Source: Chromera velia (Eukaryota; Sar; Chromeraceae). Taken from it: a DNA stretch of 21,212 nt. Below are positions 17,786 through 21,212 of the stretch, piece after piece. The number at the start of each line of letters is the position of its first letter. The first letter of the stretch is position 1. The notes under the pieces were generated by a model. The model was not told where the DNA came from and ran no database searches. It saw only the letters and a program-made list of their open reading frames with translations. The position numbers and the translations under genes are program-made. Location: contig JAHBMJ010003231.1 of NCBI GenBank assembly GCA_018398765.1, positions 119,235 through 140,446 on the forward strand, read 5' to 3'.

Positions 17786-18885
17786 GAATCTGGCAACAAA
17801 ACTGAAAATGCTATTCAAATATTGCTTTGTGAAACGATTGATTGAAACAAACCTGAATTAAAGTCATCTTTTGACTTTTGTTTTGTAAGCAACTTTAAAA
17901 AATTGAAATCCATATAATGAATTGTTTTCATATTTGTTTAAACAATTTTTAAGGTGTGTTGTTTTTAAACAAATACTTGTAAATTTATAGTATGGATTTT
18001 GGATAAATAATTGAATAATACTAACTTTTAATTATGACCATGACTATCAGGTGCCATCGTTATCCATCTCCAGAGCTAACTAGAAATTTCTAATGTTAGG
18101 CAGGGAAAAGTTATTATTTTTTGGATGTCATGCTATACTGCTTAAATTAACACTTCAAATCAACAACTTTTGATTATAAAGACTTTTAACTGAAAGATGT
18201 TGAATTAATTGTTTATAATTTTCAAAGTTCAATAGGTAAAATGTTGCTTTTAATATATTAAAGAAAAAATTAAATAAAATTAGGGTATAGTCTAGGGGTA
18301 ATTTAAAAAAAAAAAAAAATGGTCATTTTCACTTTTTAAAATTTGTTTTTTATCTTTTTTTTTGTTTTCATGAAAGAAATGTGTGGTTCCCCAGTGTTTT
18401 TGTATCCCCACCATGGTTGTGATTCTTGTAAAAAAAAAAAGGTCCGGAAAGCGTTTTTTTTGTTTGTTTTTTTATTTAAAAATTACTCCTAGGGTATAGT
18501 TGATGATTGTGAACTAATTTTTTGAATTTTTATCAATCTATGCAGTGACTACTAGTACAATGCTCATATTTAATTTAAATTTATGTATAATAATATTTAG
18601 ATCAAACTTTCAAATTTATTATATTGTAACTTGAATGATGCAGTATGATTTAGCTTTAAAACTTAATTGTAGAAAACTACCTAAAAAAACTTAATTTTAG
18701 CTAAAAAAAAAAAAATGAAATGAATGCCAAATTAATACGTAATATACGTTCTTTAAATTGAGCTAGAAGTAGAAGTTTGAAGTCCAGTTTGAAGTAATTA
18801 ATTGAAAAAAGTTACTTCTGCAACGTATATTCATGTTATAAAATTGAAGAGCCGCTGCCTTATCATGAAGTAATGATATGAACTG
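17780..18885. other. AT-rich island 2
   Basis: About 1.1 kb of strongly AT-rich sequence with A- and T-tracts (for example 18304-18319, 18430-18440, 18704-18715) and no open frame of note. Its composition resembles island 1 (1786-2960). I see no rRNA, tRNA or recognisable mitochondrial coding segment. Confidence 0.7.
18286..18498. repeat. 213-bp block with imperfect inverted ends (MITE-like)
   Basis: Left end TATAGTCTAGGGGTAATTT (18286-18304) matches the reverse complement of 18480-18498 at 16 of 19 positions, and A-rich then T-rich tracts extend the pairing inward. The string TAGGGTATAG occurs in the same orientation at 18281-18290 and 18490-18499. No coding capacity. A short non-autonomous DNA element is one reading. 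Confidence 0.5.
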
Positions 18886-19646
18886 GTTCACGAATTCGAA
18901 ACAAGATCGACCGGAGGTAAAGACCGTTGTTCAACTTTGATTCCCTGTCCACGACGCTGTTCGTCCACATGCAAGAAGGGACCGTAGCTGTGTTTCAGAT
19001 CGGGGGATAGCGGACTTGGGTACCTCGCGTATTTAGATTCTTTCAATAGTCCGCATGCATGCAAGCCACCAGTCAGTGTGGAGGCATGCTGTCTACTCGT
19101 GAGGCCTCCTCCTGCGAAAGCCGTTTCTTCCCTTCGCCCTTGCATCAGCTTGCCAGTGTCTCTTGGCGTCTCCCCCCCAAAATTTGACCGGGAGAAAAAA
19201 GCGGGCACAGAGTAGTACCCACAGTTCTACACAAACTGACGATGAGTAGCTTTGGGGTGGTAACTGTCTATTGGAAAATGGGTTCGATTTTTCTGCTCCC
19301 ATTTGCAGGCATGTTCTTGATGAGCGAAAACCTACCGGAAGAAATATTGACTTTTTGCGGAGAGAAAAACCTAGAAGGAAAGAGAGAAGGTGCAGGGCAA
19401 GCATTGCAAACAAGACCCACAACCAGTCGAATAAAAGAACTACGATTCTGCACAGACAGACGGAGTCATAATAAAATTGGGTCCATTGGTGGACAACAGA
19501 GTCATTCCCAGTCCCCCCTGCCTCTTTGCACAAACACCTGTTGAATCCCCTCTTTCATCTCAGTCACCCGTTTTGCTTCCCTAAATATTACCCAACCAAA
19601 CACCCACCCCACCACTCCCTCATTTGCACGCGCAACCTGATTTCAA
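18886..19646. other. No supported gene
   Basis: GC-balanced DNA between AT-rich island 2 and the end of the partial cysteine-rich gene. Short frames only; the 146-codon minus frame at 19093-19533 has a hydrophobic patch but no chaining splice sites or recognisable domain. It may contain 3' noncoding sequence of the gene ending at 19647. Confidence 0.5.
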
Positions 19647-21212
19647 TCATAGGTCTTCTCTGTCAGTCTCCCCCCGTAAAGGTGTCCCCGCCCCTCCCAA
19701 CAATTCTGCACTCTTTTCAAGTGCCAACCGGGATAGCATCGCGGCGTCTCCGTCCATATCCAAGTCCGACTCCCCGAGTGCACCGTCGTCCTCTTCATTA
19801 TCATTCGGGTCGGCCAACCTGGACGGTCCAACGGAACGAGGCTCGGGGTCTGACGAGATTTGCCCCCCTCCACGCTCTCTTTCCTTCTCTCTCCCCCTCT
19901 CGTCCCCTTCTTTTTCTTTATGCCCTGCCGTCTCCGTCCTTTGCGACGTTGTCACTGAATTTGAATTCAATTCGGGAGACACCTGCAGGGGTGACGCCCC
20001 GATCACCCGACTGCGGGAAGACCTCCGGGAAGTTGAACCCCTATGATCCCCCCCCTTCTCTCTTGCTGGGGCGGGAAGCGCTTGAGGAGGCGTGACGTCG
20101 CCCCTCACGGAGCCCTGCAACGGTGCTGGGTCTCTACTTGACTTTTTGTGCACAGCGGCGGACGGTACTGAAGGACCGTTACCTCTCTTTTCTGTCGAAT
20201 GACGGGGATCTTTGTGGGTTTGCTTCTTCTTTGGTTTTGCCTCTGTGGCTGCCATGTGATCGAAGAGACCCGCGATCTCCAACATGGCACGACCGAGAAC
20301 GTCCTCGGCAGCAGTGGCAGCACAACCCTTGATGACTGAGCTGTGCCGGTGATTGCTGACTGCGTGAATACCACCCCCCGAGACACCGCTACGGGGTGTT
20401 GGCACGCCAGATGCCGTCATTATACAATTAGTCGGACGCTGGCTTGAGTGTTCATCGACAGTCTCTATGATCTCTGGCTGGCTCTTCTTCCGGCTTCGTC
20501 TGTCTGCCCCTAAAGACGAAGCACCCGACCCCTGCCGCTGTCTCTGCTTGTCCCCACTGCTTCTTCGACTTCTTGCTTCTCCTGCTGCAACCGTCTGGGG
20601 CTCTGTCCCACTCAACTGCTCCCCTACTGAACGGAGCAGGTCTCCTACTTCTTTCCACACCTTCCCGTTATCCTTGCCTGTGGAGGCTTCCCCCCTTGCC
20701 TGCGCACAAGGGAACACTGTTCTCATCGTTGCAGGGGAGCAGGACTCTTCCCCCGCACATCTCGGCACCTTCACTGAGTACCGACCGTTGCACTCAGGAA
20801 GGGAAAAAGCCGGCTGGCAGGGTGAACCGGGGTCTAAACAACGGGTAACACAGGGCCCAGGAACGGTCACACCCCCACAGGGGTCCCCTCCACCCTGACG
20901 GATGACAGGGACGGGCCCCGGCACACACACCGCTCCTTCAGGAAGTGGAATTCCTCTCCCATACCTCATGGCATCTTGAAGATTCGCAGCAAACGTCCCC
21001 CTGAACCCCCTTTCCTCATCTCTCTCGGCTTCTTCTGCCGCCCCCAAGACCCTGGCCTCCGTCTCCGTGATACAGAGCCCTGTCGAACAGTCGACGCACG
21101 CACACCCACACCCTGAAGGGGAACACGTCGGGCACTTCATGCAACACGGTGCAGCTGATGCTGCGTGTGTAACAGGGGGGCAGGGTTCGGGCTGTGCGGA
21201 CTGACGTTTGGA
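19647..21212 (-). CDS. Partial cysteine-rich then Ser/Arg-rich protein, 5' part beyond window
   Basis: The frame is open from the right edge for about 521 codons to TGA at 19647-19649, so the start of the gene or exon lies outside; the first internal ATG (21140) need not be the start. The N-terminal third is cysteine-rich: CCMKCPTCSPSGCGCACVDC, then CITETEARVL, then GGVTVPGPCVTRC and PGSPCQPAFSLPECNGRYSV with further cysteines spaced 5-12 residues apart. The rest is low-complexity and polar (Ser/Arg/Lys/Glu), with acidic DNEEDDGALGESDLDMDGD near the end. Long uninterrupted frame and biased composition argue for real coding. I do not recognise the family. No transmembrane segment is visible. 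Confidence 0.65.
   Translation of the reverse strand, partial: SKRQSAQPEPCPPVTHAASAAPCCMKCPTCSPSGCGCACVDCSTGLCITETEARVLGAAEEAERDEERGFRGTFAANLQDAMRYGRGIPLPEGAVCVPGPVPVIRQGGGDPCGGVTVPGPCVTRCLDPGSPCQPAFSLPECNGRYSVKVPRCAGEESCSPATMRTVFPCAQARGEASTGKDNGKVWKEVGDLLRSVGEQLSGTEPQTVAAGEARSRRSSGDKQRQRQGSGASSLGADRRSRKKSQPEIIETVDEHSSQRPTNCIMTASGVPTPRSGVSGGGIHAVSNHRHSSVIKGCAATAAEDVLGRAMLEIAGLFDHMAATEAKPKKKQTHKDPRHSTEKRGNGPSVPSAAVHKKSSRDPAPLQGSVRGDVTPPQALPAPAREKGGDHRGSTSRRSSRSRVIGASPLQVSPELNSNSVTTSQRTETAGHKEKEGDERGREKERERGGGQISSDPEPRSVGPSRLADPNDNEEDDGALGESDLDMDGDAAMLSRLALEKSAELLGGAGTPLRGETDREDL

Noticed and set aside
19526-20898. Plus-strand frames of 189 and 143 codons opposite the partial gene
   Set aside because: Pro/Ser/Leu-rich antisense shadows of the GC-rich minus-strand coding frame.

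Overview
This is nuclear DNA from an intron-rich eukaryote, most likely an alveolate and perhaps a chromerid such as Chromera. That assignment is inference. It rests on short GT-AG introns with TGCAG-type acceptors, very abundant microsatellites, and a secreted FN2-like / coiled-coil / PA14 protein of a kind known from Apicomplexa and relatives. There are no operons, ribosome binding sites or phage-type modules. An eight-base run of N marks an assembly gap.

Layout. Positions 1-5070 hold no gene I can support: low-complexity GA/GT-rich DNA, an AT-rich island (about 1786-2960) and simple repeats. On the minus strand, 14585 down to about 5071, I reconstruct a gene that no single open frame reveals. 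It starts with a signal peptide and continues through at least 15 small exons (21-206 nt) whose splice phases fit one another. Together they encode a chain of six-cysteine EB/EGF-like units. Each unit is mostly split into a phase 1-to-2 exon (Cys1-Cys2) and a phase 2-to-1 exon (Cys3-Cys6), with phase 1-to-1 microexons as linkers. The third unit is only partly found.

Head-to-head with it, with 637 bp between the start codons, a plus-strand gene (15223-17579, seven exons, introns of 84-95 nt) encodes a secreted protein of about 606 residues: signal peptide, four-cysteine FN2-like module, coiled coil, PA14 domain and a cysteine-containing C-terminal region. All its splice junctions keep frame except the first, which is off by one base with canonical sites. 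An AT-rich island (about 17780-18880) follows, containing a 213-bp block with imperfect inverted ends. Finally, a minus-strand frame (19647-21212) runs off the right edge and encodes the C-terminal part of a cysteine-rich then Ser/Arg/Glu-rich protein.

The most unusual signal is a family of three short palindromic elements (at 5266, 7704 and 8094). Their ancestor looks like a 38-bp perfect palindrome centred on GAATTC. Each lies between imperfect direct repeats of 18-42 bp. All three lie in introns of the cysteine-rich gene, and in two cases the flanking duplication includes or adjoins a 3' splice site. The three genes encode extracellular, disulphide-rich proteins; a common role in the cell surface or wall is plausible but not shown.
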